DNA of 64,000 nucleotides from Paracyclopina nana (GCA_019096065.1 JAGUCH010000005.1:2418001-2482000); one strand, 5' to 3'; counted from the first letter of the stretch, positions 46,401 to 60,400 are shown. The notes: generated by a model not told the origin, from the letters alone. Numbers and translations are program-made.

Positions 46401-49400
46401 CAAGCGATCACTCATCCAATTCGAATTTCGAATTTTTTGATAATGTAAACAAATCCTCGTTTCTTCGTGAATTTCATCATGATTTGCCACTTGTCAGTAT
46501 TTTGCCACTTCAACGAAAAAATCCGAGAAAAAGATGATTCACGCATGTTTACTAACTCGGAAAAAAATCATAGATCGATGGCCTTTACTAAAGACCAGGC
46601 TAGGCTACTAAAGGTAAAATTACCATTTTGGTTCCTTCATTATATATATGTATCAGCAAGCACAATCAAAAATTACCTGGAATCCTTTGATGTTGTCCAC
46701 TTCTCTCGTCTGTTTGTAGCCCTCGGGACTTTGGTGTTTGTCTTCATCCAAGATGATCTTGACCAGTTCGCTGAAGACTGTCTTCACATCAACCCTCTCA
46801 GTAGTGGACATGGCCTTGACCACCTCCTTGTGTCTCGTGAGGATCCCTGTCTCATCCTCAAAGTCATATAGCTTCTCCACATCATTGGCCTCTGAGGTTG
46901 ACCTGAACCCATTGAGGACTCTCAGGGCATGGAACCACAAATCGTTCGACATCTCTTTAAAGTCTGCAATCAATCAAGGAGACTTGTTATCATCAAGGAG
47001 TCTTGAGGTAAACTGTACACTTTCCTACTAGTTTAAACGCGATGATCTCATACTTTATGTCAACAAAAGCTATGGGCATGAATGCATATTTTCAATCTCA
47101 AGAGCAGGGCTCAAAATAACATTGAATTATTTGGTCATGTTGGTGTCTTTGTGAACACTCATTTCAAATTATATAGTGAATCTTTTAAACAAGTGCACAA
47201 GCATTTTTATTGCTTTGAAGTAATTTTAGTGTTTTGACAGCTATGCATTGTAATTTTGTCCTTTTGCTTTTGATAGCTCAATTATAAAGCATGATGAAAA
47301 AATTCAATTTTTTCTCGCTGACACTAAAAACTGTACGGCTATGATGTCATACCTTGTAAATTAAATATTATGAAAATAATTTATATTTTGACGACCTGCT
47401 ACTGATGCAAACATTATGACTTATCAGAAAATCCCGGTTTTGCATCACTGCCTCATGAGATTGCTTACTTTAAAAAGATTTTAAATAAGCTTAATTCAAA
47501 CAGTAAAAATTAGCCTTCAGATTTATTTGCTCAATTTGACAGCTCAGAAGTCCCTTTGAATGCATCATAAAAATCAAGCTCATCTCACACCAAAAATATT
47601 GAGTCATTTGCTCAAAATTCACCAAGGTTTATGTGTATTTGCAAAGTGTAAACAAAAGTAGTAAACTTGTCATCCCCTCTTCAAAAATGCTTTGTCGTGA
47701 TGCAGTCCTGCAGCAATTTGAGAGGGAAAAAGATTGAGAATTGTTACTTGAGCTTCTTCAAGTGCTATGTAGGTACCAACACTAGTATATGGTCCCTCTA
47801 ATTTTAGTGCTGAACTTTGGAGTTTGGTGTAGTTCGGCTCAATTTTGAACAAGTGTTTGAGCATGACAAAAGCTTTTTTCAAGTGGTTTGTTTGCTTTTG
47901 ACCCATCATGGATTCACAACAAATGATTGTTATCATCATCATTGTCGTCATCTCGTTGTAGTTGTCTAGCTATTTTCCCTTTTTAAGGCTGCCTTCAAGG
48001 CCATGCTGCCATGCATGCATGAAACTTGGGACATTAAATCTAGGGATTATTTGCACTTCTGCTGATAAGATGATGCCCTGCACTCTGTGGAATGAGCACA
48101 TTTTTTAGCCATCTTCCCGCCCTTTTTAGGGTAATTTTGCTTGTGATTTATGTTACATGACAGCTATGATTTTCTCCTCTCCCAAGTACTTGAGGGGTTT
48201 TCAAAGGATTTTGCCTACAGTAATGCACTGCTTTTGAGCCGGGTGACGTTAAATGGCTTCCAATTTTTCCTCCTCGAGAAAATGTGAGCCATCTTTTTTG
48301 CTTAAAACAACTTGAGCTAGAAAGCACCACAATACATGTTGGGAAGGAAATACGAAGTCGAAGCAGTTGCAGGTTATTGTCGTACAAATCATGTTAATGG
48401 ACACCAGCTTTGTGGTGGTTGCCTTTTGTCAGTTTGTTTCCTCATTTGAGAATTATTTATGTGTTTGTTGTTGGACGAAACTTGAGCTGATGCAAAGAAA
48501 AATGTTGCTTGCCTTCTTAGGACAAAGGGAAAAAATCTATTTTTGGCTTTAAAAATGCAGCTAAAAGTCGTGGAAAATGTGCACAGTTCACCACCAGGTT
48601 GTGTGAAAGCAACAAATATGATGTTCATTTGCATCCAAAAGTGTCTGAATCGAATAGTGTGCTAGTACAACAGCTGATGGATGAATCAAAGCTTCATGTC
48701 CTGTCCTTCTTAAACAAGGCTATCTACACACATAAGGAAATTAACAGCCTCATTTCCTTTCATTCAGGCTCCCCTTGACATCCTTGATATCCTATATGCA
48801 AAATATGCATACTATTTGCCATTGTTCCCACACAAGCTAATGCTAAATTGATTGTTGAACAAGCTTTTCTAATAATTGTTGTTTTACAATGTTACATTTC
48901 TCATTCATTTTGTTCTAGTTGTTGTTGTCTCATTCTGTTTTCTCAAGCAGCAAGAAGAAATGCTGTGGACACTTTTTTAGCCACACTTGGCTGTGTTTTT
49001 GGCCCCATTTTTTGCTATTTTTGATCGAAGAGACCAAAGTCTCTCTTTCTCTGCCTCCTTACCTGTTTTTGCCCATTTCTACCAACCAAGCAAGACTAGT
49101 AGACTTTGGCGCAGTCATTTTTGAAAAATGATTCAGTGGCGCATCCTAACTGCCCTGTTTTGGAGCAATTTCAAGGCAAAAACAACAACAGCATCATCAT
49201 CATCAGAGAAAAAAGGTAAGCCTTCTATTTTCCATTTCGAAAAAATTACTCAAGTGGCGTCTGCATGCTAATGCAATTATCGAATACTACATTCTAGTCG
49301 TAGTAACATCCAATACTTCTACCACTAAGGAGAAGAAGAAGGATCGAGATATTGGTGTGGCACAAATTCTATTCCCACATTCAGAGTAATACTACTATGC

Positions 49401-49668
49401 TGCTGAGGCTGCTATGTCTTTGCAGGAAAAGTTTCATTTTAGCTCAAGAAGAAGAAGAAGAGGAGGAGGACTAGCCCAAAAAGCTCTCACCGCGGTCAGC
49501 TCTCGATTGTCTCATGGCTATGGCCTCAATCCGATCAGTATTGGCTTGACATCTCGTCTCGAGGATCTCGATTCTCGAGTGGGCGGACTCGAATGCGGGT
49601 TCCAGAAAGTCGAGCCATTCCAAAATTCGCGATTTTATGACACCTTGATTTTCATCTGTGTCTGTCAT
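40495..49668 (-). CDS. Long coiled-coil protein with an HDGRP module and C-terminal membrane anchor, unrecognised
   Basis: Seven exons close in phase: 49668-49491, 46963-46677, 46217-43922, 43091-43026, 41405-41001, 40884-40717 and 40556-40495, giving about 1153 residues. Residues 1-155 are helical and mostly non-repetitive (SNDLWFHALRVLNGF). Residues 156-920, one 2.3-kb exon, form a continuous heptad-type coiled coil rich in Glu, Lys, Asp and Leu. Residues 921-1015 form a compact module with VYRSMGSHDGRPAYK, EMYLFFKKAERSWLIGP and WIRN. A Ser run followed by an acidic run (about 1020-1045) comes next. A membrane segment, LLIACMAALVFVALLTY, lies at about 1112-1129, and a basic 23-residue tail ends RELD. 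There is no signal peptide, so a golgin-like or tail-anchored topology is possible. The start ATG follows a 5' UTR acceptor (TTTGCAG). The last two junctions are the least certain. Introns of 2.5 kb and 2.7 kb hold nothing supported. Confidence 0.8.
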
Positions 49669-52600
49669 AGTGTTGCTGTTGCAGTGTTTCTGCAAAGATC
49701 AAATTGTATTTGGGAGGAGGAGGAAGATATGCTAAAAGCACTAGTATGCCAATGTTTGGCCACGTTTTGCTATTTGGGCTACTCTTGGCGGGGATCCAAG
49801 CCCTAATTTGGCCTGACAGTATTTATTACTACGCCAGCATTGTTGCATGGTATGCAAGCTGGCTAGTTCTATTCACTGTGTGTATCTAGCAGAAGCTATG
49901 AAGTCGAATATGAAATGCTGGCTTTTGTGGCAAAGCTATCAAAGGCTCCCAAAATTATTTCTTATTTTATGGCTTACCCCAGGGCCATAAAAGTAGCAAT
50001 ATAGCTTGTATTTCATTGTGGTGCAGTAGTAACACCCAACTAACTTTTTTACTGTTTTCCTATCACAATAATTGGATCATTGATGATGGAGAAGTTTCCG
50101 ATTTCATTAGAGCCATTCCTGCGAGAGGAATTTTTCTTCAATTTAGGCCTCCCATACCTTATTATACGTAGACGTACACAAGGAAAGTGCTAATAGTTAG
50201 AGAAAGGTAGGGGGATGTGTCTAGACAGCTTATTCGGGCTGCTGAAAATCGGCCTTTCAATTTTGAAGGTTGAGAAAGCAAATATAAGGCCAGATGCACA
50301 GAATCCATCATAGTTAACTAGTTTGTTCTCTGTAGTGTCTGACTTCGCGCTGATGGATCGCGTTTTGAACTGACTAAAATTTGGCATATCCATTAAGGTG
50401 CTCTCAAAAATGCAAGGATTGCGGAAATATTATCATTCCTTTGGTCTCGCATCATTTGGCTGCCGTTCAAAAATGATGCAATGTTTTAAGAAAGCTTCCT
50501 AGCTGCTTCATAGATATTTGCTGAGGCATTCATTCATGCAAATGCTTGCACTTATGATTAGCTGGAAAAGTAGTAGCAAAAGTAGAGGGAGCTAATTGAA
50601 TTGCTTTAATATTCCCTCTCTGGTAGGAGAAAAGTATGAATTTCAAATGTGGACATCATCATCTAACAGACTTGAAACGTGCTTCATTTCGACAAATGGT
50701 CCTCTGCTCTCAGCAGTTGACCATTATGTTTACACAGCATTAACTTACAATTTTTGGCCTTAGTAATTGACTCAGCCGCAGCTCGACAAGATGAAGTAAT
50801 AGGTCTAGAAATTCCTCAAACCGAGTACTTAAGCTTTTTATCAGCTTTTTAGGGTCCATGTGTTATCTGGCCTAATCTGGAGCTTGCATTCTTTTTTTTC
50901 CTGTGAAAAAATTGCACCAAATTGTGACTGTTCTGAAAGTCTTTTTCCCATTTGCAGTTCAAGAAACGTACTATTATTGGAAATGGCTTCTGTGCCAACT
51001 TTTGTGGAAAAATAGATGATAAAAAGGTGCATTTATGACATTACTTCGCATACAGCATACCCACGTTTAACTACATGCTACTGTACATGTATATGTTGCT
51101 ATACATATAAGGCCAATAAGAAGTAGTATTTGGGGGGGCTGTTGTCGTTGGCAGTCTAGTACACGAAAATTGAAATTTCCAGGCAATTTCCCTCCTCGGA
51201 GAAGAGGCCATTTCTTCTCTAATTTTCATGATTTACTCTACAAAATTCAGTTACCCAAATCCATATAGAGGAATGATGCAATAGAAGATTGGATGTCTGA
51301 ATCTGAAGCGATGGTGTGAAGGCAAGCCTTCAAGGTCAAGGTCTCAAACTTGTCTCTCTGTAGAAAAGGACTACACAGGCGTCAACTTGCAAGTCCTTAT
51401 CTGCAATGCTGCTGATGCCGAAAATCGCGTTTGATCCCCAGATTCTACAAAGTTGCGCGCGACAGCAGCTGACTCGTAATTGCCACAAGTGCATGACACA
51501 ATGCACCTACGTCACTCAGGGCATTTGCTTGCTTCGATAAGATATGGTGGCTGCAAAAATAATTCAAGAACTTTACCTTATTAGTTTGTTGACTTCATTG
51601 CCTGTAGGATTTTCCACGAAGACTGATTTTAAGTGTGACTCGAGCTGCTGCTGAATGCACGGTGGGCAAAATCTGGAAAAAGTCTTGACATTCCTGATGC
51701 AGTTTTCACAGATTGTTTTTTAATTGAAAACGGTCAAGTTCCAGTTTCTTGAGCTGTTAGCATTTCAGCATTTTCACCTTATGACGGTACTTCTTTTGAT
51801 CAATGAGAATTTGCATGATTAATGTCATGCATCGTAAAATTTACAGTTGCCAGCAACGCTAGGAAAATCTAATGAATGCTTCTCTCTAGTTGCATAGTAG
51901 CGTTTTTTGCTTGTATATCTGCATCAAGATATTCTAGCAAATATTGTCTTGCCTGCTTGAGTTTCATAGAAAAGTCACTCGTTGATGCACAAACATACCA
52001 CTCATGCCCTTTTCTGCGGCGGCCCAAAATAAATAAAACATCTGGACGACACCATCTTTGATCTTAATATGACTTGGCGAAAGAATGCATCAAGCAGCTT
52101 CAAATATCATCGATGCTTAAAATTCAGACCACTGTGTCATTCTGCTATCTTGATAGCTTTCGAAGCACTATGGGAGATAAGGCAGATTAAATGCAAACTC
52201 AACAAGTGTTTGGCAATTGTAAGTCGAGTTGTCCAAGTCATTACGATACTACGCTGTAGTAGAAAAAAGCGAAAGCCGAATTAAATGCGGGCTTTTTTGT
52301 GAGCTTATCCCTCTGTGCAGGCAGTCACAGGTGCTGGCTTTTTATGTAAACATCCCATATGTAGATATGTCTGCTGTCCACTCAATAGCATGCCGCGATG
52401 ACGATCTGCCCTGTTGTTTTGGTCTCTTTTCAAGCCTGCTGACGACCCAGAACGTGTAAAAGTGAGGCTTTCCCTTTCCTCGGAATTTTTCGAGATGAAT
52501 CGAATTTGTTCGAGTTTTTTGCTCTCTTCAGAGCACAAGCATCAGCTGGAAAAAGTGGAAAGAAGGAGCCACCATGGCTTACGAGTTCGTGAGGGATTTT

Positions 52601-55600
52601 TAGGCTTTGGGACTGGTCATGTACTAAGGCGACATTAATCAGATGTTTATGTATGTATACTCGGTGAGCAAAGCTTGCAGGGAATTTTCAAATAACTTGC
52701 TCACCTCACGACTCGTGAGATGTGGTTGCCTCAGCAATCCACAATTTTTTGTCCCTTTTTTTTCACCTCATACTTTTTTCAAGGCAAAAAGGGGCAAAAT
52801 GAAAGGTGAAAGTCTTGGATCACAATGTATGTGATTGAGGAATGCATCTTATCACACAAAGTAGAGTGTACGGCTTACATGTTTACTCCCCTATGTGACC
52901 ACAGTAAGTCTTGCTTGATTTAATAAAAAGCATTGCACTTTTATTACATCAAGATGTACGTCGCATTTTTGGCAGCTTCCTTTACTATAACTTGATATCT
53001 TGCAGCATATTTGTAAACCTTAGTATTCCTTATCGGCCGGCAATCTTAGTTGGTTTCTTTTTGACTCTGCTTTCATTCAGATGACTTCAGCTCTCAGATC
53101 CTGCTACATCAAACAACAAAAAGTTTAAAGGTTTTCAAACTTTGATGGCCCGAATGATCATCGACTGGGTTTTTCCTCGAGATGATCATTTGTGCATGTG
53201 CATCTTCTTCGATGGTCCGCCTTTTGGCCAAATAAATGATGGTGAAAAACTGACAGAAGGACTGGAGGATAGTTGTTACCACAAGAAGTAGTATTTTGGC
53301 CCTGAGAATCCATTTCTCTTGCTATCCCATTACTCTATCCAGGCGCATCAGTTTCTTCGTTTGTTGCAAATCAGGGCGCGGCAAGTTGCAGAATAGGGAA
53401 AAAATAGCCTTGAAACTACCTTGATGCAGTTTAAATGTATCCTCCAATATTTGCACCCTTTAGCCAACAGCGTAATTTGGCTCCCAATTTTCCCCTTCCG
53501 AAACAAAGCTGAAATCAGGTTGCTTCCATTGGCTCTGTTGTGTGTTGAAGGATAAATCCTTCACTCTACTATTGGAATATATGGCTAGCTGTCTCTACTC
53601 ACTTGATGAATGAGTTTTGGAAAAAGACAGCTGCTCCTTTAACATGCTACAAATACTGAATGCTCCACCAGAGTTGTGGAGGCAAGCTAGGCATACCAAA
53701 AAGATCATCATCATGAGCACCTCTTTTATGGCAGTTGATTAAGCAGTTGTAATTTGGTGTACTCTTGGCCAGTGTATTTATCCAAGGTACTAGCATACCA
53801 TTGTCAAGCATGCATTACTGTTTACATTGCTTGCTTTAGAGGAGCTAGGGCACACTTCTACTGCTGCTTTATAGGTATGCAGCTTGTGTGCTAAGGAGAA
53901 GGTATGGCTGTTGTAGTGGCCTTGTGCAAGATTTCCATTATGGGATTACTTGCAGAAAGTGAGCACAAGTGGTAGGTCTTGCAGCAATGAAATTGCAATT
54001 TGGGTCAATATCATATTGCTGCTTTGTGTGTATTTCTGAAGAGACTTTTCAAGTATAGCAGCATTCTTTCATTATGCTCAAGTGTTTTCCACTTTCAGAT
54101 TATGTGGTGTGGCGAAAGGGTGCGTTTTCTCTTGGGAGTTCTGGTTGCTCAATCACACACTTTTACGACTACGGTATAGTGATGAAGAGGAACTCGCAAC
54201 ATGCTGCTACTGCATCCACACTCTCTCTCGTATGGCAGTAATGCCTCTTTTCTGATCCTTTTTTTTTTCAGACACTCTCTGGTGCTATTCTTATCTTCTT
54301 TCAAAAGTTACCACCACTTTCCTGAGCTTACTTGCATGGGCATTCCTGAGAGTAAAAGCAGTACGCAACAAGAAGAGAGACGAGGACTTTTGTGAGCAAT
54401 TCCCAGAGATCATTTCGCCATTTCATGAGGTCATTTAGGAAGATCACTACCACGCACTACGATTGGGTGTGGATCAATTGGATGAAAGTTGATCTATACG
54501 TGTATACACTGCTGCAGTGAAATGTATGCCAACGCTGATGCAGTTATTATAACTGAGTTGTAGAAGGGGAGCAAATTTCCAGAGACTTTCAGGGTTACAG
54601 CAGCAGATGGACCACCACGAGAGTGAAGTGTGAACAGAAAAGTGGCCACTTTGGTTAGGAGCAAGTTTTGAAGGGACGAGAAGACACAGACGATGGCTCT
54701 AATGGACCACAAATGGGTGCTTAGCATTAGGGAGGCCCCGCCAAGAATAGGCAGAAGAACATTAATACGAAAGAGCCACTTATGGCCTCTTTTTGATCCA
54801 GACAACTGTAGCTCAGGTTTGTCATTCCTATCAAAGTGATTCTTTCATTGGCCTAGCAACTATGGTCTGAAAGGCAGAAACTCAAAGTGGCTAATTTTGA
54901 TGGCAAGAGCTCAATAGTTTTCTTCCCTTCAGGCCTCATCAAAGTTTCTCCAGTTATTGGCTAGCACGTTTCCCCAAATCCTGGGTAACGTGTTGTGATC
55001 CGGAAACATCTCATAAAGGGCATGATGCTCTTGGTGCGAGCAAAAAGTGTGGCTAAGAAAAAAAAGTTTGAAAGCTAGTAGCAGCAGTGCTGAAGGGACA
55101 TGTGACTGCTGTAGTAACGTGGTGCTATGCAATCCTCCGAAGATTTCCGATTACCTAAGTTAGTTTGGTATTGGAGGCAACTGCAATGTTCACGACGCTC
55201 ATTCCCTGTGGACGGATCCTCTCATGAAGTGATCCATTTAACATGAAGGAGCTTCTTCTCTAGTTAATGACCTTCTTTTTTCCTGCCCCTTTTTTGGTTT
55301 ACTGCTCACACGAAGAAGACGTCTCAACTTAATGAGCTATGTGAGCAGTTTAACATTACACCTCGCTCGTGCCCTCTTACTTTTTCTGCTCTTCTGCGAG
55401 CTTGGCAATTTTGAGGTGGAGATTCACCTAGCATTTTGCCAAGGTGAAGAAGAATTTGTTACACACGCTCTCTTTTTCCCAGGGGGCCAGAACGTAAATT
55501 AAAAGACCATCAAGCTCCCATTTCCCTTTGCACATGCATGCATTCAGCTGTAGCAGCTTCTCTCAAATGTTTCCTATAGTTGTTGTTATTATTTGCAGTT

Positions 55601-57038
55601 GCCAAACTCCCGGTCTCTGCTCCTCCTATTCTTCTAGGAATATCCTCAGATAATAGATAGATCTGTGGCATGGAGAAATTATCTTTATTGGATCTCTCTG
55701 TCTGTGCATGTGGTGGCACATAGTAATGGGGGGCTGCCAAAAGGCATCTCGCGCCTCTAACTGCTCATGACTGCAAGGATGAGGAAAATAATTCTATTTA
55801 CAAAGTAGTGAAGCCCGGCTCAGAATATCGATGATAGCAGAGAAAAAAATCAACCTGCAGAGCTTACTTGCTGCTGTAGGGGTTAAGGCCGCGTTAAGTC
55901 AATATTTGGCCCCAAATTATCTGTCTCAAGATTTTTAGTGAGCCTCCCTTGCTGCTTCTCTCACCAAGTCCATAAAGCTTGAGAAGTGGTGATGCTTTAC
56001 TAAGCCCAGCGAGTCTTTTGTAGCTTTCATTGCTTTGGCACCCTCATAATAGCCAGCAAGAACAATTGGCCATTAAGAGCTAGCTGCAACTACTAAACGA
56101 AGCAGCCAGCTCCCTCTATAAGAGTTGGTGAAGTCATCTAATTTTCCATATATTAAATGGCCGATGGAGCTGATGATGATGATACTTGGTTGGTGGCTAT
56201 TTACCCACAAAAGAGAGCTTACTTTCACACATACTAGAGAGCCAGAGCTAGCTCGACAACAGCTGGATGTGTCATGTAGTTCACGAGGCTGAGGCTGGAG
56301 GCCTGCGCGCAGACCCAAGGAGAAATAGCCGAGGATGCGGCTCTCTTTTTCGCTCTCTCACTTTCTAATACCGTGACTTTGCTCTAGCTGCAGCGGATAA
56401 AAATGAAAAAGGACCCAAAAGCTAGCCCCTGCAAGCTGTATGCTACTTAGTGTTACAATCAATAATTGGAAAGTCAATGAGCCGCCAATGCTGTGGCATA
56501 CTTTTGGCTTGGCTGATCCCATTCAAGGTGTAGTTGTAGTAGCTTTTACATTTTATGATTTATGACTGCTTCCTGTGAAGCATTGGAGCCGATAGCACTA
56601 ATGGTGAAAAATGGCAATATTTAAGAGGAGGCATCAAGCTCCAGTGCGCAAAGTGGGATCATCCCAATTATAGCATTTGGCAGCGACCCAAGCAAAACAC
56701 TAATTTATACCAAGTGGATACATCAGTGTACTGCACTAGTACAACATGACTGCATCAATGCCACGCTGCGTATGTAGTTCATCTACGCCTCGCCCACTGT
56801 ATTTCTTGGCTCTCGCGAGTCTGCTAAACAGAAGAAGCTGAGCGCGCTGAGCTTGTAAACGGGCTATGTTTTCGAATGAGGCTTTCCAAGCCGAGGCCAA
56901 AGTAGAGGCCACAAAAAGCTCGCAATGAAAATGAGCCAAACTGTGGCACTGCTTATATGCCTGTCGCTTTTCGTCAGGGACAAATATTGGATATTTCACG
57001 ACTGATTGGCCAAATTATGAAGCCTCCAAAGTAGTTGT
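49669..57038. other. Gene-poor intergenic region
   Basis: About 7.4 kb of AT-rich sequence with scattered short trinucleotide and homopolymer tracts. Open frames are short, lack conserved motifs and mostly overlap each other on both strands. Its edges should contain the promoter of the minus-strand coiled-coil gene and that of the plus-strand nicotinic receptor gene. I see no gene. Confidence 0.5.
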
Positions 57039-57236
57039 ATGCGAGAACCGCGATCGGAGGCTCTGCTCGTGCTCCAAGAAGCAGCAGCAGCAGCCTTAGT
57101 AGCGGCGGCCTCCGCAGCCGCGGCCGCGGCCTTTGGAAAAAGTAAGCAGCAACACTGTAGTTCCAGGGAGGCCTTCGAGCAGTGAAATTATCATGCCATC
57201 ATGATGATACTATTATGTGCAGCTGCAGATATGTGA
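57039..57236 (+). other. GC-rich leader exon with an upstream ORF before the nicotinic receptor
   Basis: A GC-rich block (CpG-dense, CTCCGCAGCCGCGGCCGCGG) at about 57095-57130 ends in a donor AAAA/GTAAGC (exon end 57141). An acceptor (TTATGTGCAG, ending 57222) precedes the coding exon. An ATG at 57039 opens an Ala-rich frame (MREPRSEALLVLQ then mostly Ala) that crosses the splice and stops at TGA 57234-57236, about 20 bases before the receptor ATG. This looks like a leader with an upstream ORF. Confidence 0.4.
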
Positions 57237-57257
57237 GCCTCGCCAACCTTGCTGAAG

Positions 57258-57461
57258 ATGCTGCTCCTGAGGCTGTTGCAGGTGATGCTGCTGTCGGTGA
57301 CGGCCAACGCCAGGACAATCTTCAACGCGGGCAACCCCGACGCCAAGAGGCTGTACGACGACCTCTTGTCCAACTACAACAAATTGGTCAGGCCTGTAGT
57401 CAATACAACGGACCCTTTAACAGTGAGAATCAAGCTCAAGTTATCGCAGCTCATCGATGTG
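57258..57461 (+). CDS. Nicotinic acetylcholine receptor subunit, N-terminal exon (rest off the right edge)
   Basis: The ATG at 57258 opens a signal peptide ([18 protein letters not shown], about 18 residues). The start of the ligand-binding domain follows: [20 protein letters not shown], then [20 protein letters not shown] and LIDV. This is the classic N-terminus of insect-type nAChR subunits, closest in feel to the alpha1-4 group. The Asn in NTTD is a likely glycosylation site. The exon ends in phase 0 at a GTGAGT donor after Val68. The next expected exon (NLKNQIMTTN-like, about 45 bases) was not found before 64000, so the first intron is at least 6.5 kb or the exon was missed. The alpha-defining Cys pair is not in view. 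The product would be a cation-permeable cholinergic channel subunit. Confidence 0.9.
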
Positions 57462-60400
57462 GTGAGTCGAGTGGCTTTTTTTAAAATATAATTTGATATT
57501 GGGGCCATTTGCCGAAATTTAGCTGAGTGTCTACTTTGGGAAGATCCAGCCTCCGTTTTGATGATTCATGCCAATCTGGGTAGTTTTTCATATGTGCAAC
57601 ACAAGTGGGAAAAAGAGCAGCATGTTGAGCAGTATTCTCCACAAAGGAAAATCTAGGTCAAGCGATTTCAGTGAGGACATTCAAAAGGCAAATTCCACTA
57701 CCACAAGCATCAAAAGTGCACCACTGTGAGCCTGCTGATTTGACAAAATGATCAATTTTGGCACGTGGTTTATTGATCAAAAATGCATTGGCTTTGACAT
57801 GATTGAATTTTGGAAAGAGTTATGACCCATAGTAAATTCTGTGAAGGAAATTGGGAAAGCAGCTTGAATTATGATTTTTTTTTAGCACAAGGTGCTAAGC
57901 CAAAATAGCACTACTAAGTTAATAAAGTCATCTCAGATTCTCCATTGCCGTGGCCAAACATACGTAAACTTTGTTTACAAAGGAGGACCAAGTTACGATT
58001 CTTGGCACCTCATGTTTTGTCACCCAACAAGGGAGATTTTGTCCAAGATTTTGGCCACCATCGTGACTAAACACAAACATAATTAGCTGATGCATACTTA
58101 TGAGCATATATTTTAAGCAATCTGAGCCAAGAAAAGTGCTTAACTCATAAATAGCATCTATTTTGTGAATTATCGTATTTCTTCTGGATTTTTTCTTCTC
58201 TGCTTTCTTTAGCCCAAGCTCAGTAAATCATCACACGCATTAACCGCCAGGCTCGAGCAATAAATCGAGTAGTCGTTTTTGCCTTGAAATAGGCTTAAAA
58301 TGTATTGGCAGGTGTATGCATGTGTTTGTGATATATAGAGCCCATTTTCTGTGTACAACACACGGGCAAAGCTACTGGCTGGCCTGACATATTTTCAGCC
58401 CCCAAGTTGATCAACTTTTGCCTTTTCCTACACGCCCAATGAGTTTGACATAAATAATTTTCGAGCTCCTTTTCTGCAGTACTAATAGGCTTTCGAATTT
58501 CCCAGCTTTGCTTAAAGCCTTGAAAGCTTTCTTCTCTTATTTCCTAGCTTTACTACTTTTTCCCTCATGCGCTGATTACTGCAATGACTTTTGTTTGCTT
58601 TTTCTTTCAATTCGCAAAGTTTCCTCCACAACCACTAAAATGCTAGTAGCCTGATCCCCATAAAAGATTATGGCTAAACTCTAGGCACTTGGTTTTGACA
58701 ACAGCTGGGCCCTCATCATGTGAGAGTAGATTTAGCCACCGAGCAGAGGCCACTGCTGGAACTAGCCTTTTTCTGCTGCACCTGCATGTTTTTGCCCGTG
58801 ATTTTGCATCATTCTGTCAACTCTGACCGAAAAGGAGCTTGACAAATGAGCAAATGAGATGGAGAGCTGCCCGCATATAGCATGTACGCTGCATATTGCG
58901 ACTTTTAAAGCCAGAAAGCTCTGTGTGTGTGTGTGTGTTATGAAACAGCTCCATCTCTATTATAAGCTAGCTGATCCCCTCTTCATTAAATGCAATTGAG
59001 AAGTAGCTTGTTATTGGACGTCTAATTTAACGAATGACTGCATTAGCCAGGGCTCTCTCTCCTCTCCCTCTACAAGTTCTTATTAGCTTTTGAATAGAAG
59101 ACGCGTGTTATTCAAAAAAACCGAGCAGCATATTCAGAGTAGATTGTGTGCCAAACATGCTTCTTAATTGTGGATTGTAGCCACTTCTGCAAGCTAACAA
59201 CTACTATTTTTGGTGGTACTTTCAAAAAGCTGCAGCTACAAGAATAAGCCATTTCTATTTTAAGCTAGCTCACATATGAGTAGCCAGGGTCGTAACAGTA
59301 AAGCAATCTAGAAGACATCTAACTGGGATTCCAGATTTACTTGGTTGGGGCTGTACGAGACGTCGTCGTTTCGTGGTTGCTCCCTACGAAAATATAGAGA
59401 GATTCCTCCATCGGAGCAGTTGTAATAATGGATGGACCCATTTCCGGGGAAATAGAGTGCGAAAGCGCCAAATGGAGGAGAAACATCGTATGCATAACAT
59501 TGCAAATTCATGATGATCAGAAAAAGCCGAAATCGGGAGAAGATGCTAATCATATAGCTAATTATCCAACTTTTCTTGAGAGTAAACTTTCTTCATGCTA
59601 GATAGTCGGCTCGCAGTTGAAGTAGCGCTAATGATGCGCAATTTTGGCTATATCCAACTTATTCAAAACTTTGGGCTTTCAGGCTCAAAATTGAGGAAAG
59701 TTAGAAGATTGAATGGATGAAAAAGTCGTCTATTATTGGACATGGCAAATTTAGCCTTTATGATTTTTTTCATTAAAAGGTTATCCCCTCCCTCTCTGCC
59801 ACAAGGAAAGGGCTTCAATACTGCCACATCCTGGCTATAAATTTCAATATTTTGGCTTTTCTCTGATTGCACTCGTATGTCTCTTGGGAGATTGTGCCAT
59901 CATTGAAAGGCAAGTCGTAAATCAATTCCTTTCTCTTACTACTAGCACTACTGGCCTTGAGTAAGCACGCATTTTGTCCGAAAGAAGAAGAAGGCCTTCT
60001 TCTTTTGTGCGATTTTTTGTGGAAGCAGGGAGGGAAAAGAAGGATGGAGTTGAGATTTGTGTTTCAAAAAAGGGGAGGAGGGCCTTTTATGTGCCTCGTA
60101 AGCAGATCATCAGTTGTTTCCTTCACGGTAAAATTGGCTTTCGTCATCAGCAGGATGACAGATTAGCTCGGAGGTATAATTGAACTGTCACATTTTTGCT
60201 CGGCTGGTTCTCCTACAAAATGAAGTTGACTGAAGGTGTGCGCCATCTGGCGGAAATTGCCTGCAATTTCAACCGTGTGCATGCCTTGTGTCTGTCCCAT
60301 CGGCATTTGTAGTACGAGAAAAAAAGCGATAAAGGGGAACGTGGAAAATGGACATCCAATATCATCCTCCAAGCTACCTCTCCTCGTTTTTGTGCAGCTC

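Noticed and set aside
49414-49806. Plus-strand open frame with an Arg run
   Set aside because: It is antisense to the first coding exon of the minus-strand coiled-coil gene, which has good start and donor signals and matching phase with the next exon.
54494-54805. Minus-strand 103-residue hydrophobic open frame
   Set aside because: It has no homology I recognise, no supporting splice or poly(A) context, and lies in gene-poor AT-rich sequence.
58922-58938. TG dinucleotide tract
   Set aside because: Ordinary short microsatellite.
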